Notes: a model not told the origin generated them from the sequence alone. Shown: positions 45,029-53,488, counted from the stretch's first letter. The stretch is DNA of 64,000 nucleotides from Salinispirillum marinum (GCF_042651565.1 NZ_JBHSDF010000004.1), one strand, 5' to 3'. Numbers and translations are program-made.

Positions 45029-45355
45029 ATGAAAATTGCAATTTTCTGTTTAACTCTATTGATATCTAACTGTGTAATTGCTGTATCTCTTGGCTACGTT
45101 ACTGGTGACGACTATTTCAGAATGTCTGAAAATGAAAAATCTGCTTGGCTAGCAGGTGTATCTGATGGAATTATTGCGGAGTCATTAACCAGTAGTAGTC
45201 TAGAAATCCCTTGGCTTAGTTCATGTATTGCCATCTATGAGTTTCAGCAAATTAAAGCAATTTTTGAAAAGGAGCTGAACGATAATCCAGAAGTTTGGCA
45301 TGCCCCTGCAGCTTTCATCTTCCGGAAAAAGATTAAAGATTTTTGTGGCAACTAA
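45029..45355 (+). CDS. Small secreted protein, Rap1a/Tai-like
   Basis: A 108-residue protein with a cleavable signal peptide (hydrophobic up to C-V-I-A, about residue 18). The mature part has Y-x-x-G-V-x-D-G-like 'WLAGVSDGII', then a C-I-A-x-x-E-F-Q-Q segment, a P-E-V-W-H-A-P-A-A stretch and a terminal F-C. This spacing of two cysteines with (L/I)..N-P-E-x-x-H recalls the Rap1a/Tai family, which includes immunity proteins against type VI effectors. Similarity is by eye only. AT-rich like the preceding gene, 45 bp away. Confidence 0.5.
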   Translation: MKIAIFCLTLLISNCVIAVSLGYVTGDDYFRMSENEKSAWLAGVSDGIIAESLTSSSLEIPWLSSCIAIYEFQQIKAIFEKELNDNPEVWHAPAAFIFRKKIKDFCGN

Positions 45356-45439
45356 ACACCAGAAAGATTTAATTTGGACATTTAAGTAGAGTTGATCCTC
45401 ACATCTCAGATGAATAAATATTTATGTTCTCACCTTATG

Positions 45440-45466
45440 GTTGCGCTGTGCGCAACGCGCTATCAT
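45440..45466 (+). promoter_or_regulatory. Palindromic operator and -10 element before higB1
   Basis: GTTGCGC-TGT-GCGCAAC (45440-45456) is a perfect 7-bp inverted repeat followed four bases later by TATCAT (45461-45466), a -10-like hexamer only 7 nt before the higB ATG. HigA antitoxins bind palindromes overlapping their own promoter, so this is a good operator candidate. The transcript would be almost leaderless. Confidence 0.5.
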
Positions 45467-45473
45467 CCTTTTC

Positions 45474-45752
45474 ATGATTAAATCATTCCGTTACAAAGGA
45501 CTAAAACGGTTCTATTCGACTGGCAGCACGGCTGGCATTCAACCTGATCACGCCAACAAACTGCCCATGCTGCTTGTTGCTCTGGATACCGCGACTTCAA
45601 TGCAAGACATGGACATTCCGGGCTTTCGTCATCATCCATTGAAAGGAAAAGACAAGGGGCGGTGGTCAATTTGGGTTAACGGAAATTGGCGTATGACATT
45701 CGAATTTCAGGACGGCAACGCTTACATTCTTGATTATGAGGATTATCACTAA
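45474..45752 (+). CDS. higB: HigB-family mRNA interferase toxin (pair 1)
   Basis: A 92-residue RelE/HigB-superfamily toxin that cuts mRNA on the ribosome. The family pattern is complete: I-K-S-F-x-x-K-G-L-x-x-F-Y at the start, H-A-N-K-L near 27, P-G-F-R-x-H-x-L-K-G near 53, W-S-I-W-V-N-G-N-W-R-M-T-F near 66-78, and D-Y-E-D-Y-H at the end. The ATG at 45474 is chosen; the ORF runs 11 codons further upstream through the operator palindrome. The stop overlaps the antitoxin start (TAATG). Confidence 0.9.
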   Translation: MIKSFRYKGLKRFYSTGSTAGIQPDHANKLPMLLVALDTATSMQDMDIPGFRHHPLKGKDKGRWSIWVNGNWRMTFEFQDGNAYILDYEDYH

Positions 45753-46045
45753 TGGCTATGCATTATCCGCCGCATCCCGGTGCTTTCATTCGGGAGGTGT
45801 ACTTAGAGCCTTTCGGCATCAGTTCCCGCCAACTCGCTTCCAGTTTGGGCGTTTCGCCTTCTACGTTGTCTCGGCTGCTCAAAGGTGACAGTGGCATCAG
45901 CCCGGAAATGTCTCTGCGGCTGTCCAAGGTTCTTGGGCGTTCGCCAGAAAGCTGGTTGGCAATGCAAGATATGTACGATCTTTGGGTGGCACGCAATACG
46001 GTCAATCTGGATGGTATTCATCCACTGGATTTTGAGGCTGCTTAG
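45752..46045 (+). CDS. higA: HigA-family antitoxin (pair 1)
   Basis: A 97-residue Xre-type helix-turn-helix protein that neutralises HigB and represses the operon. H-P-G-x-x-I-R-E-V-Y-L-E-P opens the protein; the HTH is S-S-R-Q-L-A-S-S-L-G-V-S-x-x-T-L-S-R-L-L (about 24-44), followed by I-S-P-E-M-S-L-R-L-S-K-V-L and S-W-L-x-x-Q. Toxin-first order is normal for higBA. Coupled to higB by a 1-bp overlap. Confidence 0.92.
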   Translation: MAMHYPPHPGAFIREVYLEPFGISSRQLASSLGVSPSTLSRLLKGDSGISPEMSLRLSKVLGRSPESWLAMQDMYDLWVARNTVNLDGIHPLDFEAA

Positions 46046-46125
46046 CCAATGTAGGATAAGGTGTGGGCGCAGAAGTATGCTACCATGTGCATTGATACCT
46101 GATACGTTACAGGGTACATTAAGGA

Positions 46126-46404
46126 ATGATTCGAAGCTTCAAACACAAGGGCTTGGCCAAATTTTACAAGTCCGGCAGCACAGCAGGGATTCAAGCCGCT
46201 CATGCAAACAGGCTTCGGCTTGTTCTCGGTAGATTAAATGCAGCGTCAGATGCCAAAGATATGGATTTACCCGGCCTTCGGTTGCATGAACTTTCCGGTA
46301 ATCGAGCAGGAATCTGGTCAGTGACAGTCAGCGGTAACTGGCGAGTGACGTTCCGGTTTGAAGATGGCGATGCAGAGATCGTCAATTATGAAGATTATCA
46401 CTGA
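46126..46404 (+). CDS. higB: HigB-family mRNA interferase toxin (pair 2)
   Basis: A second 92-residue HigB. A hand alignment without gaps gives about 52 of 92 residues identical to pair 1, including GSTAGIQ, HAN, DMD.PG, GNWR.TF and the YEDYH end. AAGGA directly precedes the ATG, a better ribosome site than that of pair 1. It lies 80 bp after higA of pair 1, with an imperfect TACCTG/CAGGGTA inverted repeat at about 46091-46111 that may be its own operator. Confidence 0.9.
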   Translation: MIRSFKHKGLAKFYKSGSTAGIQAAHANRLRLVLGRLNAASDAKDMDLPGLRLHELSGNRAGIWSVTVSGNWRVTFRFEDGDAEIVNYEDYH

Positions 46405-46414
46405 GGTACCGCCA

Positions 46415-46702
46415 ATGATGATGCACAACCCTCCCCACCCTGGTGAAGTATTACGAGAGCTTTGCCTTGAACCTCTTGGGCTTTCTGTTACGGCCGCTGC
46501 AGAGGCATTGGGTGTTAGCCGAAAAACGTTGAGTGCTTTGCTAAACGGCAAGGCAGGAATTAGTCCTGAAATGGCTATCCGGCTTTCTATTGCTTTCAAT
46601 ACTTCGGCAGAAAGCTGGCTTAATCAGCAGTCGCAATATGAGCTATGGCATGCCGAACAACACCGCGATAAGCTTGATGTAAGAAGGCTTGTTGCAGCCT
46701 AA
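46415..46702 (+). CDS. higA: HigA-family antitoxin (pair 2)
   Basis: A 95-residue Xre-type antitoxin. N-P-P-H-P-G-E-V-L-R-E-L-C-L-E-P begins the protein; the HTH covers V-T-A-A-A-E-A-L-G-V-S-R-K-T-L-S-A-L-L (about 24-42), then I-S-P-E-M-A-I-R-L-S-I-A-F. The ATG at 46415 has GAGG 8 nt upstream; it starts 10 bp after higB2, unlike the overlap in pair 1. Sequence differs from pair 1 most in the recognition helix, which would keep the two pairs from cross-regulating. Confidence 0.92.
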   Translation: MMMHNPPHPGEVLRELCLEPLGLSVTAAAEALGVSRKTLSALLNGKAGISPEMAIRLSIAFNTSAESWLNQQSQYELWHAEQHRDKLDVRRLVAA

Positions 46703-46781
46703 AGCGGTATGTAAGACCCGGATGTTATTTAGCAGCTGAGACCACGCTGCTTCATAAACTCAAGATAAGGAACATTTCACG

Positions 46782-47015
46782 ATGCGAGTCTTCTATTTTC
46801 GGCACATTCCTACCGTTAAATGTGAGCGATGCAAGCTGCGATACCCTAAAGAAGTGTCTGCCTGTACGCATTGCCACAGCTTGTCGGAATCCGGGATTAA
46901 GCTGTTGAAGTTGCGTACCCAACGTGAAGCCGAGGCACATGTAAAGCTTGGCAAAGTTATGTTTGGCATAGCGGCTATTATCGCGCTGTTTTTGTTTTGG
47001 TCTTTTAGCTTGTAG
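46782..47015 (+). CDS. Small zinc-ribbon membrane protein
   Basis: A 77-residue protein of unknown function. Two C-x2-C knuckles ten residues apart (C-E-R-C at about 14-17 and C-T-H-C at about 28-31) form a likely zinc ribbon. A short basic linker leads to one C-terminal membrane segment (about 58-76), so the ribbon would face the cytoplasm. AAGGA upstream of the ATG supports expression. It is the last gene before pepA; whether it belongs to the island is unclear. Confidence 0.65.
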   Translation: MRVFYFRHIPTVKCERCKLRYPKEVSACTHCHSLSESGIKLLKLRTQREAEAHVKLGKVMFGIAAIIALFLFWSFSL

Positions 47016-47028
47016 TTTAAGGCCTTGT

Positions 47029-47051
47029 TGAATCCGCGCGGCGGGTTCAAT
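47029..47051. terminator. Inverted repeat after the zinc-ribbon gene
   Basis: TTGAA-t-CCGC and GCGG-g-TTCAA form an interrupted stem 14 nt after the stop. No T-run follows. The rest of the gap to pepA (to 47202) shows no gene. Confidence 0.4.
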
Positions 47052-47202
47052 TGCCAGCTTGGCCCCTACAAAAATAGCAGATCCCCTGCCGTTCACGTCT
47101 CCATACAGTGTTATCCCGTATTGGTCCTGTAATGCACTGTCTTTCCGGCGCTTACATCGCTAGGATAAGCAGCATTATTCACGCGCATTTATGGAGTTCA
47201 CA

Positions 47203-48660
47203 ATGCAATTCAAACTCAGTTCGGCGGCCGATTTTTCCGCCAACACCAGCCTGATCATCGGTTTTGTGGGTCAGGAAGACAATGCCCTGAGCGCCTTTCC
47301 AGACCAACTGACCACCCGCATTAACGCTTGGCGCAAGCAACAATTGATCAGCACGAAAGTGGGTGAGCAAACACCGCTTTTGCAGTCTGAAGGTGCGCAG
47401 GTGTTGTTGATTGGTACGGGCGACAGTTTGCACATCAGCGAAAACCAGCTACAAAAAGTGGCCACCAGCGTGGCACAGGCGATGAGCAAAACCCAAAGCA
47501 CGCAATTGAATGTGTTGAGCCAAAGGTTACAGGTTCAGGGTCGCACCCAAGATTGGACCATACAAAAACTGGTGGAGTGGACACTCACGGGTGCCTATCG
47601 CTATGACACCACGAAGTCTGAAAAGAACCCGCAGTTCAATGTTCAGCAGTTCAACTTGGTAGCCGATGCTGATTTGGAGCCTGCCATCACTCGCGGCAAG
47701 GCACTGGCGCATGGCGTGAACGTGGCACGCGAACTGGGCAATTTACCGCCCAATGTGTGTACGCCGACTTATTTGGCTGAACAGGCGCTGGAGCTGGCTG
47801 ATCGGTATCACCACATTCATACCGATATTGTGGAAGAAGCCGAGATGGAAGCCATGGGCATGGGTGCGTTCATGGCGGTTTCTAAAGGCAGTGACGAACC
47901 GGGCAAATTGATTGTGATGCATTATCGCGGTGCTGGCGACGATGTAGCGCCCCATATTTTGGTCGGCAAAGGCCTAACCTTTGATACCGGTGGCATCAGC
48001 ATTAAACCGGCCGCGGGTATGGATGAAATGAAATATGACATGTGCGGCGCGGCTTCGGTGTTTGGCACGCTGTCTACTCTGGCGGAGCTGCAACCGAAGA
48101 TCAATGTGATTGGTATTGTGGCTTCTGCCGAGAACATGCCTTCCGGCCGCGCGACCAGGCCCGGTGACGTGGTGACGTCGATGTCTGGCAAAACCATTGA
48201 AATTTTGAACACCGATGCCGAAGGCCGTTTGGTATTGTGCGATGCGCTAACATACGCCGAGCGGTTTAAACCCGAATCGGTGATTGATATTGCAACCCTC
48301 ACTGGCGCGGTGGTCGTCGGTTTAGGGCACCACCCGATGGCGGTGTACAGCAATGACGACCAAATGCAGGCAGAGGTGTTGGCCGCCGGAAAGTCCATCT
48401 GGGACCGCGCTTGGCCGATGCCACTGTGGGATGACTACCGTGAAGAGTTGGATTCACCCTACGCCGACCTGCGCAACATTGGCCAAGGTCGGGCGGGTGG
48501 TTCCATCACCGCGGCTACTTATTTGGCAGAATTCACCAAAAACTACACATGGTCGCATTTGGATATCGCGGGCGCAGCATGGACCACGGCTAAAGCCGGT
48601 GCAACGGGCCGCCCGGTCGGTTTGTTAACGCAGTATTTACTGAACAAAGCCGAGGCCTAA
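47203..48660 (+). CDS. pepA: Leucyl aminopeptidase (cytosol aminopeptidase, M17)
   Basis: A 485-residue M17 metalloenzyme removing N-terminal residues; in E. coli the hexamer also binds DNA. The di-zinc site is in V-G-K-G-L-T-F-D-T-G-G-I-S-I-K-P (about 255-270) and the family signature N-T-D-A-E-G-R-L-V-L near 335. ATG at 47203 has GGAG 6 nt upstream, with 4 upstream codons discarded. In E. coli pepA is followed by holC and valS and is divergent from lptF; here the left neighbour is the toxin-antitoxin island, and holC-valS are 10 kb away. Confidence 0.96.
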   Translation: MQFKLSSAADFSANTSLIIGFVGQEDNALSAFPDQLTTRINAWRKQQLISTKVGEQTPLLQSEGAQVLLIGTGDSLHISENQLQKVATSVAQAMSKTQSTQLNVLSQRLQVQGRTQDWTIQKLVEWTLTGAYRYDTTKSEKNPQFNVQQFNLVADADLEPAITRGKALAHGVNVARELGNLPPNVCTPTYLAEQALELADRYHHIHTDIVEEAEMEAMGMGAFMAVSKGSDEPGKLIVMHYRGAGDDVAPHILVGKGLTFDTGGISIKPAAGMDEMKYDMCGAASVFGTLSTLAELQPKINVIGIVASAENMPSGRATRPGDVVTSMSGKTIEILNTDAEGRLVLCDALTYAERFKPESVIDIATLTGAVVVGLGHHPMAVYSNDDQMQAEVLAAGKSIWDRAWPMPLWDDYREELDSPYADLRNIGQGRAGGSITAATYLAEFTKNYTWSHLDIAGAAWTTAKAGATGRPVGLLTQYLLNKAEA

Positions 48661-48667
48661 TGGTCAA

Positions 48668-48700
48668 AGGCCGGTAAGCAAAAATTCTGGTTGCCGGCCT
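48668..48700. terminator. Bidirectional hairpin between pepA and the chemoreceptor gene
   Basis: AGGCCGG and CCGGCCT with extra TAA/TTG pairing form a stem in the 52-bp gap between convergent genes. No marked T-run, but position and symmetry suit a shared terminator. Confidence 0.55.
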
Positions 48701-48712
48701 ATCAAATACCAC

Positions 48713-50236
48713 CTACACCTGAAAATTCCCCACCAGTTTGTGCAGTTGCCGCGCTCGCTCTAATAAGCCACGGGTTAGCGCATCCACTTCATCAGTGTCT
48801 TGTTCAGCCGTCACGGCAATGTCTACGATTCGGGTCAACCGCTGGCTGATGTCGTTCGCCACGGACGTTTGTTCGTTGGCGGCGGTGGCGATTTGCATGT
48901 TCATGCGGTTGATGTCGGAAATGGCGGCGGCAACTCCGTCCAATGCACCACTGGCACCGCTGGCCTGTTGCACGGTGGATTCCCCTTGCTGACGGCTGCT
49001 ATTCATGGAAGCAACCGCCCGCTGGGCGCCAGTTTCCAAGCGTTCGATCATGTGATGGATTTCTTCGGTACTGGCTTGCGTTCGGCTGGCCAGCGTCCTT
49101 ACTTCATCGGCCACGACGGCAAAGCCGCGCCCTTGTTCTCCGGCACGGGCCGCTTCAATGGCTGCATTCAGGGCCAGCAAGTTAGTTTGTTCGGCTATTC
49201 CACGAATCACATCCAAAACGGTAGTGATGTTGGCGACTTCCTGCTCTAACGAGGTCACAACTTCGGCGCCCTGTTCGATGTCGCTGGCCAAAGCATCAAT
49301 ACCGTCGATCGCGCCTTGTACGATGGTTCGGGCTTTTTGCCCTTGGTCATCGGCATCATGTGCGCCTTGTGCAGCCACTTCAGCGCTGTGCGACACACTG
49401 TTGGCGGTGTTGGTCATTTCTTGCATGGCGACGGCTACTTGGTCGGTTTCCTGCCGTTGTGCTTTAACGCCCTCATTGGTGCGGGCAGCAACACGCTGGG
49501 TATCGTTAATGGCGGCATCCATGTCGTTGACCGACTCGATGACCGCTTGCACCAAGGTGTGTATGGTGCCAATAAACTGGTTAAAACGGTCGGCCAATAA
49601 GCCTATTTCGTCGCGCCGGCGAATCGGAATACGGCGGGTGAGATCTCCGTCGCCTTGCGCTATATCCGCCAGAGCAGAAGCCAGCGCAGCAATAGGACGC
49701 GTGACCAAACGGTTTAATAGAATAATCGCGGCACCAATGAGCGCCACGACAAGAATCAGGTTTTGTACCAGCGCGCTAATGAGTGATTGTTGAATAGCTG
49801 CGTCTATGTGCGAAGCATCGGTATAGATTTCGGCACGGCCAACCAGCGCATCGCCCCAGGTTAAATCCATAGCGACATCCGGGTTACGCGCGGCATATAT
49901 TTCCGGGTCAGCATCGACTACGGTGCCTTCGGCGTCATTGGTCATGCCGACAACCAAAGCGTCGGTATCATCATAGATAAAAATGGCGTCGATCACGCGA
50001 GAAGCCACTTCGGCGTCTACGATCAATAGGGCCTGACTGGGGGTAAAGTTCCAGATCGCCGGTGGAATGCTTTGCTGTAAGCGGAATGCCACGGAGGCAA
50101 TCTGTTCATCGAATTGATCCGTCAACGCTTGCTGCGTTTGACGGTAGGTGTTCAGAGTAAATACGGACAAGAGCAATACCACGACGGCGGTGGTGACGAG
50201 ATTAAAACGTACACTGATGCGTTGTACTGATTTCAT
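48713..50236 (-). CDS. Methyl-accepting chemotaxis protein
   Basis: A 507-residue chemoreceptor. Membrane segment 1 is at about 13-29, a periplasmic sensor domain of about 125 residues follows, membrane segment 2 at about 154-176, a HAMP domain to about 230, and the long cytoplasmic coiled coil. The tip has the invariant A-A-I-E-A-A-R-A-G-E-Q-G-R-G-F-A-V-V-A-D-E-V-R-x-L-A. There is no C-terminal CheR-binding pentapeptide. Ligand unknown; its place beside the glycerol-type transporter makes a related substrate possible. Confidence 0.93.
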   Translation of the reverse strand: MKSVQRISVRFNLVTTAVVVLLLSVFTLNTYRQTQQALTDQFDEQIASVAFRLQQSIPPAIWNFTPSQALLIVDAEVASRVIDAIFIYDDTDALVVGMTNDAEGTVVDADPEIYAARNPDVAMDLTWGDALVGRAEIYTDASHIDAAIQQSLISALVQNLILVVALIGAAIILLNRLVTRPIAALASALADIAQGDGDLTRRIPIRRRDEIGLLADRFNQFIGTIHTLVQAVIESVNDMDAAINDTQRVAARTNEGVKAQRQETDQVAVAMQEMTNTANSVSHSAEVAAQGAHDADDQGQKARTIVQGAIDGIDALASDIEQGAEVVTSLEQEVANITTVLDVIRGIAEQTNLLALNAAIEAARAGEQGRGFAVVADEVRTLASRTQASTEEIHHMIERLETGAQRAVASMNSSRQQGESTVQQASGASGALDGVAAAISDINRMNMQIATAANEQTSVANDISQRLTRIVDIAVTAEQDTDEVDALTRGLLERARQLHKLVGNFQV

Positions 50237-50257
50237 GTTGCACCTCTAAGGCCAGGA

Positions 50258-50284
50258 TTATCGTTATTGTCTGACCAAAAGCTG
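50258..50284 (-). promoter_or_regulatory. Possible flagellar sigma-28 promoter for the chemoreceptor
   Basis: AACGATAA (50258-50265) fits 6 of 8 positions of the GCCGATAA -10 consensus, with CAGCTTTT 11 nt upstream as a poor TAAAGTTT match. Chemoreceptor genes are often controlled this way. The -35 part is weak. Confidence 0.35.
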
Positions 50285-50343
50285 AGACTAAATCCACGAG
50301 TGCCGATCACTCAGGACCCAATAGGTAAAACAAAGATTTAGCG

Positions 50344-50368
50344 AAAAAGGCCGCCCGCGAAGGGCGGC
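50344..50368 (-). terminator. Terminator of the glycerol transporter operon
   Basis: On the minus strand GCCGCCC-TTCGC-GGGCGGC forms a 7-bp GC stem followed by C-C-T5. It lies 120 nt after the glpV stop. A further inverted repeat AAGTGAAG/CTTCACTT (50414-50455) lies between the stop and the terminator. Confidence 0.85.
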
Positions 50369-50488
50369 AAAGGACATAATGACAACACCGGTAAGTCGTG
50401 GGCGACTACCCGAAAGTGAAGCGCTGCTGCGCAATGTACGTTTGACACTTCACTTCACCATGGCTTACCGACTAGGAGTTGCAGAAGA

Positions 50489-52225
50489 TCAGCGCGTTCC
50501 CGCGGCCATCCAATCAGCCATCAGCTCATCGTATGGACGGGTACGGCCAGGCTCCTTCTCATTCGCCAGACGAGGTTTCGGCGAACCAGGTTGTGCCAGC
50601 CAGTACTCAGGGTCACGCTCTGGGTTCATGACGGGCGCATACTGCGAGAACACATTGGCGCGTGCGAGACGCATCATGGTGTTATCAATCGCTGCAGCAA
50701 GGTTATCCAACGCTTCCTGTGGAGACACTTCGCCACTGACCGCCGGTGCCAGGTTCTGCCACCACAGCGGAGCCAAACGTGGGTAGTCGGGGACGTTGGT
50801 GCCTGAAGGCGTCCACCAGCTTTCGTTCGGGCTACGATAGAACTCAACCAAGCCACCCAGTTTTGGCGCCAATTCAGTCATTTCTGGTGAATTGATGTCA
50901 GAACGACGGATCGGTGTTAGACCACGAATGGTTTTTTCCAGTGATACCGTTTTTGATACGGTGAACTGAGCAAACAACCAAGCCGCGGTACGACGGTCTT
51001 CCGGTGTAGAGTTGAAGAATGTCCAAGAACCCACATCCTGATAACCCACTTTCATACCTTCTTGCCAGTAAGGACCAACAGGCGACGGGGCCATACGCCA
51101 TTTTGGCGTACCATCACTTTCGGTAACTGGCAAAGATGGGTCTGTCATGTCTGCAGTAAAGGCGGTATACCAGAAGATCTGCTGGGCAACGTTACCCTGT
51201 GCAGGTACCGGTCCGGCTTCACCAAAGGTCATGCCTTGTGCTTCTGGTGGCGCAAAATCACGCAGCCATTCCACCATTTTCCGTAACGCAAATTCGGAAG
51301 CTGGAGAGTTGGTCGCACCACCGCGAGACACCGATGCACCCACGGGATTACCCTGCTCGTTCACCCGAATGCCCCAGTCATCAACCGGATTACCGAATGG
51401 CAGACCGGGCGAACCCATACCCGCCATGGACAACCAGGAATCGTGGAAGCGCCAGCCCAGTGAAGGGTCACGACGACCATAATCCATGTGGCCATAAACG
51501 GTTTGACCATCGATGTTACGACCGGTAAAGAACTCAGCAATATCTTCATACGCTGACCAGTTCAACGGTACGCCCAGCTCATAGCCATACTGTTGGCGGA
51601 ACTCGTTTTGCAGGTCTTCCCGCTCAAACCAGTCGGCGCGGAACCAGTACAGGTTAGCGAACTGCTGCGTGGGTAGTTGGTAAATTTTACCATCCGGACC
51701 CGTGGTGTACTGGATACCGATAAAGTCATCCAGATCCAGACCTGGATTGGTGAAATTACGCCATTCGTTCTGCATAGCATCTGAAATGGCGATGGTTTTA
51801 CCGTACCGCAGGTGTGTGCCGATGGCATCAGAGTCGTTCACATAGCCATCATATATGTTACGATCAGATTGCATCTGGGTTTGCATGGTGTCCACAACAT
51901 CGCCTTCGCCGATGATGTTGTGGGTCACGTTAATCCCGGTGATCTCAGTGAAGGCTCTGGCAAGGACGCTGGCCTCATATTCGTGCGTGGTTAAGCCTTC
52001 AGCCACGGTGCGGATTTCCATCCCGCGGAAAGGTTCAGCCGCTTGGATAAACCATTCCAGTTCAGCCAATTGCTCTTCCCGTGACAGCGTTGAACGATTG
52101 AATTCTGAATCTACCCAACGCTCTGCTGCAGCGCGGTATTGGTTTGACTGAGCACCGACTTGCGCCGTTGCCATGATCAAACTCGCCGCGAGCACTGAAA
52201 GGCACATCGTATTATTTTTTTTCAT
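50489..52225 (-). CDS. glpV: Glycerol-type ABC transporter, substrate-binding protein
   Basis: A 578-residue periplasmic protein with a signal peptide (ending near A-Q-V-G-A-Q, residue 26). It is far longer than usual sugar-binding proteins of this superfamily, as is GlpV of the Rhizobium glycerol importer. Tryptophan-rich stretches (for example near 205, 260 and 480) would suit polyol binding. The six-gene set glpSTPQUV including the small GlpU is diagnostic, so glycerol is the probable substrate; other polyols are possible. It is last in the operon. Confidence 0.85.
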   Translation of the reverse strand: MKKNNTMCLSVLAASLIMATAQVGAQSNQYRAAAERWVDSEFNRSTLSREEQLAELEWFIQAAEPFRGMEIRTVAEGLTTHEYEASVLARAFTEITGINVTHNIIGEGDVVDTMQTQMQSDRNIYDGYVNDSDAIGTHLRYGKTIAISDAMQNEWRNFTNPGLDLDDFIGIQYTTGPDGKIYQLPTQQFANLYWFRADWFEREDLQNEFRQQYGYELGVPLNWSAYEDIAEFFTGRNIDGQTVYGHMDYGRRDPSLGWRFHDSWLSMAGMGSPGLPFGNPVDDWGIRVNEQGNPVGASVSRGGATNSPASEFALRKMVEWLRDFAPPEAQGMTFGEAGPVPAQGNVAQQIFWYTAFTADMTDPSLPVTESDGTPKWRMAPSPVGPYWQEGMKVGYQDVGSWTFFNSTPEDRRTAAWLFAQFTVSKTVSLEKTIRGLTPIRRSDINSPEMTELAPKLGGLVEFYRSPNESWWTPSGTNVPDYPRLAPLWWQNLAPAVSGEVSPQEALDNLAAAIDNTMMRLARANVFSQYAPVMNPERDPEYWLAQPGSPKPRLANEKEPGRTRPYDELMADWMAAGTR

Positions 52226-52289
52226 GTTAACCTCATTGCTATTTCTGAATGCATCCCTGCGTTGTGTTCCCGTCCGTGCGTTTTTTTGA

Positions 52290-52562
52290 TCAGCCCCAGC
52301 GCATCACGGCAATCATCCAGACTGCCGACACACCCGTGGCTACCAAAACGTGAAAGTCTGTAAAACCCACCACCCCAAGGTGTATGTAGGCACTGGTTAA
52401 CAGACCAATAAACAAGCGATCACCGCGCGTGGTGCTGATCGGCAGCACGCCTTTGCGTTCAATTGACGGTGAAAAATACTGCCAGATCGACATACCGGTA
52501 AGTATTAAAGCGATACCGGTGAAGAATCCTGCCGTGGGGACTGTCCAAACCATCCAACTCAT
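52290..52562 (-). CDS. glpU: Small membrane protein of the glycerol ABC transporter (DUF2160, GlpU-like)
   Basis: A 90-residue protein with three hydrophobic segments (about 5-30, 45-65, 68-88). It begins M-S-W-M-x-W-T-x-P-T-A-x-F-F and contains L-P-I-S-T-T-R-G-D-R-L-F-I-G-L-L, as in the DUF2160 proteins found between glpQ and glpV in Rhizobium glycerol transport loci. Its role is not defined; it may be an accessory subunit. It lies 15 bp after glpQ. Confidence 0.85.
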   Translation of the reverse strand: MSWMVWTVPTAGFFTGIALILTGMSIWQYFSPSIERKGVLPISTTRGDRLFIGLLTSAYIHLGVVGFTDFHVLVATGVSAVWMIAVMRWG

Positions 52563-52577
52563 GTGAAGTTCCCCCTC

Positions 52578-53474
52578 TTAGGTACGGCCCAGGGCAAAGC
52601 CCTTGGCAATATGGTTACGAACGAAATACACCACGAAGATACCGGGCACGATGGTGAGCACACCGGCTGCTGCCAGCACCCCCCAGTCAATCCCCGAGGC
52701 ACCTACAGTGCGTGTCATGATGGCTCCGATCGGCTGTGCATTGGTGGCCGTCAGGGTGCGTGCCAACAGCAATTCAACCCACGAAAACATGAACAGGAAG
52801 AACGCCGTAACACCAATACCCGAACGAATCAGTGGGATGAAAATCTTCACGAAGAACTTAGGAAAGCTGTAGCCGTCAATGTACGCCGTTTCATCAATTT
52901 CCTTCGGCACACTGCTCATAAAGCCTTCCAGGATCCAAACCGCCAGCGGCACATTGAACAGACAATGCGCCAATGCCACAGCAATATGGGTGTCGAACAG
53001 GCCAATGGATGAATACAGTTGGAAGAATGGCAACAGGAAGACCGCAGGTGGTGCCATCCGATTGGTGAGCAACCAAAAGAACAAATGCTTGTCACCGGTG
53101 AACTTATACCGGCTGAAGGCATAGGCCGCTGGCAACGCCACCGTCAGACTGATCACCATGTTGATGCCAACATAGGTCATGGAGTTCAAATACCCCTTGT
53201 ACCAACTGGCATCGGTGAGAATCGTCCGATAGTTGTCCAAGGTAAAATCTTGTGGCCAAAACGTTAAGGTGCTGAGAATTTCCTGGTTGGTCTTGAACGA
53301 CATGTTCACCAACCAGTAAATGGGCAACAAAACAAATAGGATGTAGACCGCAAAGGCAACACGCGACTTCATACCGGTACCCTCTTTCGATTTCCGCTGC
53401 GACCGCACCATCCCCGAACTTTTGGTTCGAGCCGAAGTGGCGACCGCCGTGTTAGATAAAATGTTCTGACTCAT
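52578..53474 (-). CDS. glpQ: Glycerol-type ABC transporter, permease 2
   Basis: A 298-residue MalG-type permease. A longer than usual polar N-terminus (about 35 residues) precedes six membrane segments. The EAA loop is seen as P-K-E-I-D-E-T-A-Y-I-D-G-Y-S-F-P-K-F-F (about 195-215), where it contacts the ATPases. It starts 14 bp after glpP. Confidence 0.9.
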   Translation of the reverse strand: MSQNILSNTAVATSARTKSSGMVRSQRKSKEGTGMKSRVAFAVYILFVLLPIYWLVNMSFKTNQEILSTLTFWPQDFTLDNYRTILTDASWYKGYLNSMTYVGINMVISLTVALPAAYAFSRYKFTGDKHLFFWLLTNRMAPPAVFLLPFFQLYSSIGLFDTHIAVALAHCLFNVPLAVWILEGFMSSVPKEIDETAYIDGYSFPKFFVKIFIPLIRSGIGVTAFFLFMFSWVELLLARTLTATNAQPIGAIMTRTVGASGIDWGVLAAAGVLTIVPGIFVVYFVRNHIAKGFALGRT

Positions 53475-53488
53475 GGCAAGGCTCCCGG

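Noticed and set aside
48713..50236. Chemoreceptor carrying a CheR-binding pentapeptide tail
   Set aside because: The protein ends LHKLVGNFQV with no NWETF-like tail.
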